DNA from: Nitrososphaerota archaeon
Lineage (GTDB): Archaea > Thermoproteota > Nitrososphaeria > Nitrososphaerales > CADDZS01
Length of the DNA: 14,652 nucleotides
Assembly: GCA_027314685.1 (NCBI GenBank)
Contig: DAHVAI010000142.1
Coordinates: forward strand, 1-14,652
Direction of reading: 5' to 3'
Positions 1 to 6,056 of the stretch are shown one piece after another. The translations under genes and the position numbers were made by a program. Under the pieces are notes generated by a model. The model was not told where the DNA came from. It saw only the letters and a list, made by a program, of their open reading frames with translations, and did not search any database. Each line of letters opens with the position of its first letter. Position 1 is the first letter of the stretch.

Positions 1-354
1 TGACGCCAGATCGCTGGGTCTTCCAGCGACGTTCTGGTTGCAGGAACGCCATCTCCACCAGTCCAGCATCTCTTTTGAGCCTTGGCTACAGGTGTCCTTT
101 CGGATGCGATGCTTTCGAGATTCGGTGTTATATGCCCCACCGTTCTGGTAGAAGCGAAATTCATCCCACCTAAAAATAGTGTGGGGTTTCTTTCGCTTTG
201 TGCTAAAAACAAGAATCCATCAAGACGGCGCTTTTTGCCCATAAGCTTGGCATGATTGGGTTCGGCAAAGTTAAATGAAAAGCTATGGTCGATACATTCC
301 CCATCGTATCAGCTCTTCTTGACCAAGCTTTAACTTTGCAATCTCATGAGATAT
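1..354. other. Gene-poor left edge with inverted repeats
   Basis: I find no convincing gene here. One minus-strand frame is open from about 222 to the left edge, but it has no usable start until about 90 and no recognisable motif. What the stretch does hold is inverted repeats. A hairpin at 6-37 has a 7-bp stem (11-17 with 23-29), a 5-base loop and an outer 5-bp stem (6-10 with 33-37) across a 3-base bulge. An 8-bp arm pair (152-159 with 191-198) encloses a 5-bp stem (165-169 with 181-185). A perfect 11-bp pair joins 265-275 and 329-339. The last lies just after the stop of the regulator at 355 and could shape its 3' end. A structured RNA is possible but unproven. Confidence 0.5.
265..339. 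repeat. 11-bp inverted repeat with nested short stems
   Basis: GCAAAGTTAAA (265-275) and its exact reverse complement (329-339) are 53 bases apart. Between them, AGCT at 281-284 can pair with 311-314 and GATAC (291-295) with GTATC (306-310), giving one long interrupted hairpin. A competing pairing joins AAGCTTGG (243-250) to CCAAGCTT (323-330), which overlaps the right arm by two bases, so the two states exclude each other. The element begins 16 bases after the stop codon of the minus-strand winged-helix gene. It could be a 3' UTR or terminator structure, but there is no clear T-run. Confidence 0.5.
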
Positions 355-663
355 CTATGATTCGATCTTTAGGTCGTTTTCTATCGTCAGGTACCTTTCC
401 AGAAGAGATTTGCCCTTTGGAGTAAGTTGATAGAGCTGTTTTCCAAACTCTCCAAGATGCACGACGAGTTCCTGTCTGGAGAGTGACTCAAGCAGTTCAT
501 GAAACGTCTTCCAAGAAAGGTTAGTGTGATACATGATGTGTGTTGGCTTTGACAGCCCCTGGTCTATTGCACGTAGTACGTCACAGTAAGTCTGTAGCTT
601 TGAACGCCTCGTTACGTGACTATCAAACATCTCTTCGTGTTTGTTGAGATATTCCTGCGCCAT
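355..663 (-). CDS. Winged helix-turn-helix transcription regulator, HTH_45 type
   Basis: A small DNA-binding protein, probably a transcription regulator. It matches the archaeal single-domain winged-helix family (HTH_45/ArnR1-like): RRSKLQTYCDVLRAI as helix 1, KPTHIMYHTNLSWKTFHELL as helix 2 and recognition helix, then a wing region ending in YQLTPKGKSLLERY. There is no sensor domain. I chose the ATG at 663 (102 residues) over an in-frame TTG at 669. A GTGAT Shine-Dalgarno lies five bases before the ATG, whereas it would abut the TTG. The gene lies downstream of the glutamic peptidase on the same strand but about 380 bases away, so it is probably transcribed separately. A tandem palindrome at 784-804 lies upstream and could be its own operator. 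Targets are unknown. Confidence 0.85.
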   Translation of the reverse strand: MAQEYLNKHEEMFDSHVTRRSKLQTYCDVLRAIDQGLSKPTHIMYHTNLSWKTFHELLESLSRQELVVHLGEFGKQLYQLTPKGKSLLERYLTIENDLKIES

Positions 664-1046
664 GTCCAATCACACTTGATCTTGAGACCATCGATGAGCT
701 ATTTCAGCAAAGTGTCCGTTTTTCAGGAAAAGTAGGGTTAATGCCCTATATGTTACGAGGGGACTACAGTTGTTGTTGTGATGTATCGATAGTCGATATA
801 TCGATGGCTGAAACTATTCATTACACCGACTCGCACGATTAGGCCTTTAGGTATCTTCAAAAGCGAATCTCTTTTTGGGAAACTGATCTTTGAACTTTCC
901 TTATGCGACTTGTTCAGGTTCTAACCAGAGAATGGTTATGACATAGTCACAGACGTGATCTAAAATCTCGTCTACGTATGCTGATCCGCTTTGAGAATAA
1001 GACGCGTATGTGTATGGAGCAACATCAAAGAGTCCGGGAATGTCTC
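664..1046. other. Intergenic region between regulator and peptidase
   Basis: There is no clear gene in this 383-base stretch. On the minus strand a frame is open from 1080 to a TAA at 901-903, overlapping the peptidase end in another frame. It has no ATG, GTG or TTG, so I do not call it. Close to the regulator lie a TATA-like CATATAGG near 752 (minus strand), a 5-bp hairpin (TAGGG/CCCTA) around 731-746, and the ATCGAT-rich tandem palindrome at 784-804. Confidence 0.4.
784..804. promoter_or_regulatory. Tandem ATCGAT-rich palindromes, possible operator
   Basis: An 8-base palindrome TATCGATA (784-791) is followed after one base by the perfect 12-base palindrome TCGATATATCGA (793-804). They lie about 120-140 bases upstream of the winged-helix gene. 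Such sites suit a dimeric regulator, and the second could double as a TATA element on either strand. Function is inferred only from symmetry and position. Confidence 0.35.
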
Positions 1047-1931
1047 CTATGGGCCGTAGCTTTCCCAGGTCACAGTGAAGCTAGATCCGGAATTAGTTAG
1101 GGCAGACGGCAAAGATTTTACTACTGCAGAATTTGATTGGCTCACCATCGTTATTGGCCATACGTTTGAAGCAGGGAATGATCCTATTGTACCAGGAACA
1201 CCGTTCATCACTATCCCGCTTGTCAGTTTTATGTTGGTATTACCTAGTCCAAAGCCGGCAGTTCCGTAGTTTGACAGTGAAGTCAGCTTGCAGACTACTA
1301 TCAAGCAAGTTTCAGGAGCTTCAACTACCCACTCGCCGGAGTTTCTCTGTGCTCCCGGAACCGCTGAGGAAGCAGCGTACTGTGTGTTTGTGGTATAGTC
1401 TTTGATAGCAACAGTGAACAGTCCGCTCTTTGCTGAGTAAAACACAATCGCAGCAACGCTGTCCCCAGGATGCACCTGGATTGAGCTTACAGTCACCGAA
1501 GCCTTTGGATAAAATTCGTACCATGCGTAATAACTTGCGACGCCGTTGTGGCAGTCTGAATCAGTGCCAGTTTGCTCAACGGTAGTTGACTGGAACCCAT
1601 CTATGCCAACCCAGAGAGCGGCGTAAGTACTACCAGAGGTGGGGCAAGATACCGAAGGCACAATCCAAGAAGCAGTCACGAGGCTGACTGATCCCACCGA
1701 ACCGTTGACGGCGTAACCACTCCAATTCGTGCTATAGACCGAGGAACCGTTGGTCTTTTCTCTAACAATGGGCGATCCGATAGAAACCGCATTTACTGCA
1801 AAGACAGAAGGAGCAAGAAAGAGAAACAACAAAACAAGCATTCCAAAAATTGTCAACAACCTGCCGAGAGAGAAATTTAATGTAGAATGCGAAAGCATGC
1901 GGCTCAAGTTAAGAGCACTCGCAATAAGCAT
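1047..1931 (-). CDS. Secreted glutamic peptidase, family G1 (eqolisin)
   Basis: A predicted acid-active secreted endopeptidase of the eqolisin family, which uses a Gln/Glu pair for catalysis. The 294-residue protein starts with a signal peptide: hydrophobic core about residues 24-40, likely cleavage near SVFA-VNA at 45. The mature domain begins with the family hallmark NWSGY (69-73), followed by TASWIVPSV and ALWVGIDGF. The catalytic pair is most likely Q120 (VEQTGTD) and E200 (NSGEWVVE), matching the layout of scytalidoglutamic peptidase. Cysteines at 96, 127, 209 and 214 could form disulfides. The protein ends in FTVTWESYGP, a natural end for the beta-sandwich. A TATA-like TTTAA about 32 bases before the ATG predicts a very short leader, which supports this start over the internal Met12 or Met31. 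It probably feeds on external protein; no partner gene is adjacent. Confidence 0.9.
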   Translation of the reverse strand: MLIASALNLSRMLSHSTLNFSLGRLLTIFGMLVLLFLFLAPSVFAVNAVSIGSPIVREKTNGSSVYSTNWSGYAVNGSVGSVSLVTASWIVPSVSCPTSGSTYAALWVGIDGFQSTTVEQTGTDSDCHNGVASYYAWYEFYPKASVTVSSIQVHPGDSVAAIVFYSAKSGLFTVAIKDYTTNTQYAASSAVPGAQRNSGEWVVEAPETCLIVVCKLTSLSNYGTAGFGLGNTNIKLTSGIVMNGVPGTIGSFPASNVWPITMVSQSNSAVVKSLPSALTNSGSSFTVTWESYGP

Positions 1932-1960
1932 TTCTCTTTTGGAGCAAGCAAATTCTGTCC

Positions 1961-1994
1961 TTAAATGGAGAATTTTCCAGACTGATGCGATCAG
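1961..1994 (-). promoter_or_regulatory. Promoter region of the glutamic peptidase
   Basis: On the minus strand a TATA-like ATTTAA (about 1961-1966) is centred about 32 bases before the peptidase ATG, the usual archaeal distance for a nearly leaderless mRNA. Just upstream of it is a 13-base palindrome, CTGAT-GCG-ATCAG (1982-1994). That lies between the cysC stop (2018) and this promoter and could be an operator or the 3' hairpin of the sulfate operon. Confidence 0.4.
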
Positions 1995-2017
1995 ACTGAA
2001 ACTGTGGTTGTCTAGTG

Positions 2018-2566
2018 CTAACTCCGCAAAAAGCCCAGTCTTGCCAAACCTTCGACCACTTGGCTTGCCGATACCTCAGGGGGTACATTTTCTGTCTCCA
2101 CGACTATTTCTGGCGATGCTGGAACTTCGTAAGGGTCCTGTATCCCTGTCATGTTCGTGATCTCACCTCTCCTTGCCTTTGCATACAGACCTTTCGGGTC
2201 TCTCTTCTCGCAAGTTGCAAGCGAAGCACGAATGTAGACCTCCGCAAACTTTTCTCTACCTATCAATTCACGAGCGCTATCTCGTGAAACTTTGTATGGA
2301 GAAATTAGCGCAACTATCGAGATAACGCCGTTTCTTGACAAGACCTTTGCAAGATATGATACTCGACGGTTGTGCTCCTCTCTGTCCTCTTTTGAGAGTC
2401 CGAGGTCTTTCGACAATCCCTTTCTGATTTCGTCGCCATCCAACACTTCGACGAACCTACCATGTTCATTTTCAAATTTTTCCTTGAGCAGCTTTGCAAT
2501 CGTCGACTTGCCAGAGCCTGGCAGTCCAGTCATCCAAATTGTAAAGCCTTCGGGTCTTTGCGACAA
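2018..2566 (-). CDS. cysC: Adenylylsulfate kinase (APS kinase)
   Basis: Phosphorylates adenosine 5'-phosphosulfate (APS) to PAPS with ATP, the second step of sulfate activation, in the cytoplasm. The 182-residue protein is a complete stand-alone APS kinase. It has a P-loop GLPGSGKST (14-22), LDGDEIR (42-48), EEHNRRV (63-69), the ISPYKVSRDSAR stretch around S89 (the family's ISP serine), then CEKRDPKGLYAKARRGEI and TGIQDPYEVP for the lid and APS site. The start is TTG: the next in-frame ATG (residue 12) would remove the first beta strand just before the P-loop. A GAGG Shine-Dalgarno lies about 12 bases before the TTG inside the end of the upstream gene. Only three bases separate the two genes, so this is the last gene of a coupled sulfate operon. 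Confidence 0.95.
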   Translation of the reverse strand: MSQRPEGFTIWMTGLPGSGKSTIAKLLKEKFENEHGRFVEVLDGDEIRKGLSKDLGLSKEDREEHNRRVSYLAKVLSRNGVISIVALISPYKVSRDSARELIGREKFAEVYIRASLATCEKRDPKGLYAKARRGEITNMTGIQDPYEVPASPEIVVETENVPPEVSASQVVEGLARLGFLRS

Positions 2567-2569
2567 TTA

Positions 2570-3964
2570 CTAAACTACCTCGGAAAGTACCTTACCGTCC
2601 ATGCCTCGTTCGGGAGCGAGTCCAAACATCTTGAGAAGTGTAGGCGCAATATCTTCAACTTTGGCGTTCTTTAATTCCTTCGAGCCGAGGTTTCTCTTCG
2701 GATCATACATCAGAAATATGCCGTTCATGGAATGAACTGAATCGTCTGGTCCAGTGTCGTTCTCGAACAGGTAAAGTGAGTCATGCCCTACAGTACCTGC
2801 GGACCGCCAGTCGAGGTCGTCAAAGTACACCATGAGATCTGGTTTGTCGCCGAGCGCAGTCCCATAAAGCTCATCAGGCTTCAGCACCGTGTTCTTCATC
2901 GTCCTTCCCGTGTGATCTTTTATTGCCATAATCTTCTTTGACAAAGTCTCTATCTCATTTTGTAGCTCAGAGCGATTGATTATTCCGCTAGCTTCTCGTC
3001 CCTTTACGTTAAAGAAAATTCTCGCATAGTAACCGCCCCAGCCCCACGCCTTTGTCTTACCCCAGTCGATCTGTGCCTTGTCGAGATCAATCGGCGACTC
3101 GGGTTTCTTTGTGAAAGCAAGGTATCCTTCTTTCTCGAGCCACTGGTTAATGCAAAATGCACCCGCCATACGTTTCGAACCGTGGTCAGAGAGGACAAAC
3201 GTAGTGCAATCTTCACCGAAAATGCCTACGAGTTTTCCTATTCTCTCATCCACTGCCGTATAGTACTCGAGGTCGAGATTCTCGTACTTGTTACCCTTTA
3301 CGTACTTTGGGTGTGATGGATCAAAGAACTTCCAGAAAGCGTGGTGCAAGCGATCAAATCCTATTTCATGCATGATGAAAAAGTCCCAAGGTTTGGTCTT
3401 TGCTAGGTACTCGGCAACATCGAATTTCTTGTGCATTAGCTCAAACACTTCCTTCTTTATGTCGTCTCGATTCTCTGTTCTGAAGATGACGTCAAAGAGA
3501 TACTTGCCATTTACGACAGGAAGTATCTCATTTTTGAGCTCCGGCGGGCTTGTAAATTCCTTGTCCTGACTGGGCGTGATAAAACAAGAGACAATCGAAG
3601 TGTTATCAATTTTCTTTGGGGGAAAGCCAGGAGGAATCCCTAAGACAATTGATTTTTTCCCAGCTCTTGAGAGATACTGCCACACCGCATCTTCCTTCAC
3701 GTGGTTTGAATTTACAATATAGCCGTCGGTGTAAGATGCTCCCTTTCTATGCCTGAACCCATAGATGCCGAGCTTACCCGGATTTTTCCCAGTCATCATC
3801 ACCATCCAAGCCGGAACAGTGATCGGTGGGTGGCAGGTTTCCAGATTTCCACGAATGCCTCTATCGTACATTCGCTTTATGTTGGGTAACTTGTCTAAAA
3901 GTTTCTGAAACATTAGCTCCGGCGGGACAGAGTCTAACCCTATTATCGCAACTTTCTTTGTCAT
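2570..3964 (-). CDS. Alkaline-phosphatase-superfamily phosphodiesterase/phosphatase
   Basis: A cytoplasmic metal-dependent hydrolase of the alkaline phosphatase superfamily (type I phosphodiesterase/nucleotide pyrophosphatase-like), 464 residues, with no signal peptide. Expected two-metal residues can be placed: D11 in GLDS, the likely nucleophile T49 in PPITVPAW, D204 and H208 in FDRLHHAFW, D260-H261 in LSDHG, and H411 in SVHSMNGIF. The active site therefore appears intact. The substrate is unknown. The gene sits between sat (8 bases upstream) and cysC (3 bases downstream), with an AGTGAT Shine-Dalgarno before its ATG, so it belongs to the sulfate-activation operon. Reasonable inferred substrates are APS, PAPS, the by-product PAP, or a sulfated or phosphorylated product of the pathway. 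It is unlikely to be a formylglycine sulfatase, as no CxPxR motif is seen. Confidence 0.85.
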   Translation of the reverse strand: MTKKVAIIGLDSVPPELMFQKLLDKLPNIKRMYDRGIRGNLETCHPPITVPAWMVMMTGKNPGKLGIYGFRHRKGASYTDGYIVNSNHVKEDAVWQYLSRAGKKSIVLGIPPGFPPKKIDNTSIVSCFITPSQDKEFTSPPELKNEILPVVNGKYLFDVIFRTENRDDIKKEVFELMHKKFDVAEYLAKTKPWDFFIMHEIGFDRLHHAFWKFFDPSHPKYVKGNKYENLDLEYYTAVDERIGKLVGIFGEDCTTFVLSDHGSKRMAGAFCINQWLEKEGYLAFTKKPESPIDLDKAQIDWGKTKAWGWGGYYARIFFNVKGREASGIINRSELQNEIETLSKKIMAIKDHTGRTMKNTVLKPDELYGTALGDKPDLMVYFDDLDWRSAGTVGHDSLYLFENDTGPDDSVHSMNGIFLMYDPKRNLGSKELKNAKVEDIAPTLLKMFGLAPERGMDGKVLSEVV

Positions 3965-3972
3965 TTACAAAA

Positions 3973-5115
3973 TCACTCTACAAACGGTTTTTTAGATTTT
4001 AAAATCACTTGGGATACCTCCGGACGCATGTATTCCTTGGGAGGTTTTTCACCCGACAAAAACATCTTCCGTAGATTAGTACCGCTAAACGTCAGTCTCT
4101 CCGACTCTGGATGTGGACATATCTTTTCACTCGCTGCCCCTGCGCATTTCTTGCAATAGTAATATTCTTTGAAGAAGACAGGTTCGATTCCAAGATCTGG
4201 AAATTCTTTGAATATCTCTTGAGCTGCGTAAGGGCCGTAAAAGTTACCCACACCCGCGTGATCCCTACCTATTGCAATACGCGCGCATCCAAAATTTTTC
4301 CTCATTATGGCGTGCATTATCGCTTCCTTTGGTCCCGCGTACTGCATCTCATAATGAAGGACGCTTAGCAGGACAGAGTCTTTTGGGTAATAGTTCTTTA
4401 CGAGCGCTTTGTAAGTTTCAAGTATCACCTGATCGGTAAAATCTCCCGGTTTCTTCTTCCCCAAAACCGGGTTGATGAACAAACCATCCGCAAACGACAA
4501 ACCAGTCTTCTGAAGGTACTCATGCCCAATATGCGGAGCGTTCCTAGTTTGAAATGCTATGACGTTCTTCCAACTCCTTTCCTTGAAAAAGACCCTTGTT
4601 TCCCTTGGACTAAGAGTATACTCCTCGAAGCCAAGATTCTCAAATTTCACCACTGATTTGAGCTTCCCAGAGCAAACCCTTTCTGAGCTAGCGAATGTAT
4701 TTGCTACTCCTGGATGAGCTTGATCTAGGCTTCCAAACACAGACTTTGCATATTCCTTTTTTGAAATCGAAAAAAGCTCTTCAATTTCCATCTTAGCAAT
4801 TGGATTGTCTCGCTCATCTACAAGAGTAATGTCCTCGCCAGCTTCTCCTTTGAAATTCTGCGGAACGTGTAGCAAGACTGGTATCGTCCACGGGGTGTCA
4901 TCGTCCAGTCTCATGTCTTCGATTACACTCTCGTAATCGGCCTTTCCCATGAAACCATCAATTGGGCTCAAAACGCCTGTCGAAATGTTGTAAATCTGAA
5001 CTCTGGTTTCCTCAGAGACCCTGACCTTCGTGGATTCTAACATCTCTCTTGTCCGTTCAGCTGAGCTCTGATTGGTCTTGATCTGAATCAGTTTCCCTCC
5101 ATGAGGCGAAGTCAT
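3973..5115 (-). CDS. sat: Sulfate adenylyltransferase (ATP sulfurylase)
   Basis: Makes APS and pyrophosphate from ATP and sulfate, the entry step of sulfate assimilation. The 380-residue protein has the length of stand-alone prokaryotic ATP sulfurylases, with no fused kinase. The nucleotide/sulfate site is visible as QTRNAPHIGHE (189-199), the family QTRNPxHxxHE with Ala for Pro, and GRDHAG (283-288). A zinc site CxxC-x8-CxH (C321, C324, C333, H335) is followed by the conserved SGTNLRKMF segment. The ATG has one of the best ribosome binding sites in the window, TAGGTGAT at 5122-5129. This overlaps the stop codon of the upstream ribbon-helix-helix gene and implies translational coupling. It is the second gene of a four-gene operon and probably under that regulator. 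Confidence 0.97.
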   Translation of the reverse strand: MTSPHGGKLIQIKTNQSSAERTREMLESTKVRVSEETRVQIYNISTGVLSPIDGFMGKADYESVIEDMRLDDDTPWTIPVLLHVPQNFKGEAGEDITLVDERDNPIAKMEIEELFSISKKEYAKSVFGSLDQAHPGVANTFASSERVCSGKLKSVVKFENLGFEEYTLSPRETRVFFKERSWKNVIAFQTRNAPHIGHEYLQKTGLSFADGLFINPVLGKKKPGDFTDQVILETYKALVKNYYPKDSVLLSVLHYEMQYAGPKEAIMHAIMRKNFGCARIAIGRDHAGVGNFYGPYAAQEIFKEFPDLGIEPVFFKEYYYCKKCAGAASEKICPHPESERLTFSGTNLRKMFLSGEKPPKEYMRPEVSQVILKSKKPFVE

Positions 5116-5126
5116 AATGCTATCAC

Positions 5127-5357
5127 CTACAGGTATCCCAGAGCCTTCAAGCGCGCCTTGATCTCCTCAATATCTTTGCTCGTGAATGGTTCGGGAACCT
5201 CTTTTGTCTCATGCATCGCGACAACCTCACGTAGAACATAGGTGACATAGTCTGAAATCGATTTGAATCCAGTCTTCTTTGCAATTATTTTTTCAATTCT
5301 CCTTGAAAGCGACACCGGAATGGAAACTGTTGTGTACTTTGGTCCTTTCGCCAACAA
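5127..5357 (-). CDS. Ribbon-helix-helix (CopG-like) regulator of the sulfate operon
   Basis: A 76-residue DNA-binding protein. Residues 8-13 (YTTVSIP region) form the DNA-contacting beta strand, about 15-28 the first helix and about 33-48 (SISDYVTYVLREVVAM) the second. This is the ribbon-helix-helix arrangement that dimerises and inserts a paired strand into the major groove. A charged C-terminal tail ends in IKARLKALGYL. The only in-frame start before the strand is TTG: an in-frame stop lies two codons upstream and the next Met is residue 48. A GGAG sits about ten bases before it. The gene is 11 bases before sat and its stop overlaps the sat ribosome binding site. It is the first gene of the operon, so an autoregulatory repressor sensing sulfur status is a fair inference; no ligand domain is present. 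Confidence 0.85.
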   Translation of the reverse strand: MLAKGPKYTTVSIPVSLSRRIEKIIAKKTGFKSISDYVTYVLREVVAMHETKEVPEPFTSKDIEEIKARLKALGYL

Positions 5358-5379
5358 AAGTCATACACTCCAGAAATTC

Positions 5380-5393
5380 ATTATATATAATTG
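5380..5393 (-). promoter_or_regulatory. TATA box or operator of the sulfate operon, copy 1
   Basis: ATTATATATAATTG, whose first 12 bases are a perfect palindrome. Its centre is about 29 bases before the TTG of the ribbon-helix-helix gene, the right distance for a TATA box giving a nearly leaderless mRNA. The exact 14-mer recurs 59 bases upstream, which suggests that one or both copies are also regulator-binding sites. Confidence 0.6.
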
Positions 5394-5438
5394 AATTGCG
5401 TCCGTCCGAGAGTTGCAATTTGAACACCATTTTTCATA

Positions 5439-5452
5439 ATTATATATAATTG
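5439..5452. promoter_or_regulatory. Second copy of the 14-base AT-rich motif, possible operator
   Basis: Identical 14-mer to 5380-5393, here inside a 14-base perfect palindrome AATTATATATAATT (5438-5451). It is about 88 bases before the TTG of the regulator gene. It may be a second TATA box with a longer leader that would retain the GGAG ribosome binding site, or an upstream operator for the ribbon-helix-helix protein. Confidence 0.45.
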
Positions 5453-5563
5453 TTCCGCGCCGCTCTTAACGTTTGATTGATGTCTCTTTGGTTGTAAATT
5501 GGGATTTGTTTTGCAGTTTGCGCCGATTGACACCTCAAGGTGATGCAGTTTTAGAACGACACA

Positions 5564-5579
5564 GAGAATTGAAATTCTC
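5564..5579. repeat. Perfect 7-2-7 palindrome
   Basis: GAGAATT-GA-AATTCTC, a perfect inverted repeat with a two-base centre in intergenic DNA. The architecture matches the palindromes at 5921-5936 and 8335-8350. Possible protein-binding site; no T-run that would suggest a terminator. Confidence 0.4.
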
Positions 5580-5620
5580 CAAAAGTAGACAAACCCGTTT
5601 CAAGAAATTGTCTAAGTGTC

Positions 5621-5728
5621 ATGGGCCAGCCGTTTGAGTTTGATACTTTTATGGATCTGAAGTACGTACTAATTTTCGGTATCCGAGAGTCGCATCGGTT
5701 ATATTCAATCTCAAGTAAATACTTCTAA
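5621..5728 (+). CDS. Possible small ORF, 35 residues
   Basis: An ATG-started frame (MGQPFEFDTFMDLKYVLIFG, then 15 more residues) ends just before the zinc-ribbon gene. Its composition is protein-like, but it has no Shine-Dalgarno, no clear TATA box at the right distance and no motif I recognise. It also overlaps the TATA-like element proposed for the next gene. It may be chance. Confidence 0.15.
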   Translation: MGQPFEFDTFMDLKYVLIFGIRESHRLYSISSKYF

Positions 5729-5739
5729 AGGTACATCTC

Positions 5740-5880
5740 ATGCAAAGACAGGAACTCGTAGGAAATGTTGGCGGAATTTGCAAGTGTGGAAAACTTGGCA
5801 AACCCTTCGTCTTGGAGAGTGGAGAAAGCGGCTACATCTGCAAGTCCTGTTTTCTGAAAGCTATCAAGAACACGTATTGA
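5740..5880 (+). CDS. Zinc-ribbon microprotein, 46 residues
   Basis: A very short protein that reads as one zinc ribbon. A CKC knuckle (C14, C16) is followed 18 residues later by CKSC (C34, C37), with GKPFVLESGESGYICKSC shaped like the two beta hairpins of such folds. The start is MQRQELVGN and the end FLKAIKNTY. The spacing suits one bound zinc. The ATG lies about 37 bases after a TATA-like TTATATT near 5700, predicting a leader of about 12 bases. It is the first plus-strand gene to the right of the sulfate operon. No function can be assigned; such proteins may bind nucleic acid or a protein partner. Confidence rests on the metal-ligand pattern, which is unlikely in a chance frame this short. 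Confidence 0.65.
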   Translation: MQRQELVGNVGGICKCGKLGKPFVLESGESGYICKSCFLKAIKNTY

Positions 5881-5920
5881 CTGCACCGACTCATCCTGGA
5901 AAGCTACTCCCACACTTAGC

Positions 5921-5936
5921 TAGATTTGAAAATCTA
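5921..5936. repeat. Perfect 7-2-7 palindrome
   Basis: TAGATTT-GA-AAATCTA, a perfect 16-base inverted repeat 40 bases after the zinc-ribbon stop and about 120 bases before the isochorismatase-fold gene. It could be the 3' hairpin of the zinc-ribbon transcript, or an operator. The rest of 5881-6056 shows no gene; a 5-bp CTGTC/GACAG stem follows around 5957-5980. Confidence 0.4.
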
Positions 5937-6027
5937 AACGCGGCTTTGGCAAGCTGTCGCTTAAATTGCGCTGACAGCCTAGGCCCGGTCAAAGACTATT
6001 GTGCCAGAGTCGCTGTGGCGAGCAACC

Positions 6028-6034
6028 AAATATA
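6028..6034 (+). promoter_or_regulatory. TATA box of the isochorismatase-fold gene
   Basis: AAATATA is centred about 26 bases before the ATG at 6057, so the predicted transcription start coincides with that ATG. This points to a leaderless mRNA and argues against the TTG at 6042, which would then lie upstream of the transcript. Confidence 0.5.
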
Positions 6035-6056
6035 GTCGCATTTGAAAGAACTCTAC

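Larger units (their letters stand above)
5358..5739. other. Divergent regulatory region, sulfate operon and zinc-ribbon gene
   Basis: This 382-base stretch separates the minus-strand sulfate operon from the plus-strand genes. It holds two copies of the same AT-rich 14-mer (5380-5393, 5439-5452), a 12-base palindrome CACCT-CA-AGGTG (5531-5542) and a 16-base palindrome (5564-5579). A weak 35-codon open frame lies at 5621-5728, and a TATA-like TTATATT near 5700 precedes the zinc-ribbon gene. I see no RNA gene. Confidence 0.5.

Noticed and set aside
1..172. Plus-strand frame open from the left edge, with several cysteines (for example GYRCPFGCDAFEIRC)
   Set aside because: No start inside the window, competing open frames on both strands, and strong hairpins across it; could only be judged with sequence to the left.
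1750..2290. Plus-strand frames of 90-136 codons opposite the peptidase and cysC genes
   Set aside because: Shadows of the real minus-strand genes, without motifs.
5940..6030. Possible tRNA-like or other RNA gene in the GC-richer stretch before the isochorismatase-fold gene
   Set aside because: No T-loop consensus and no acceptor stem that pairs; only a 5-bp CTGTC/GACAG stem.
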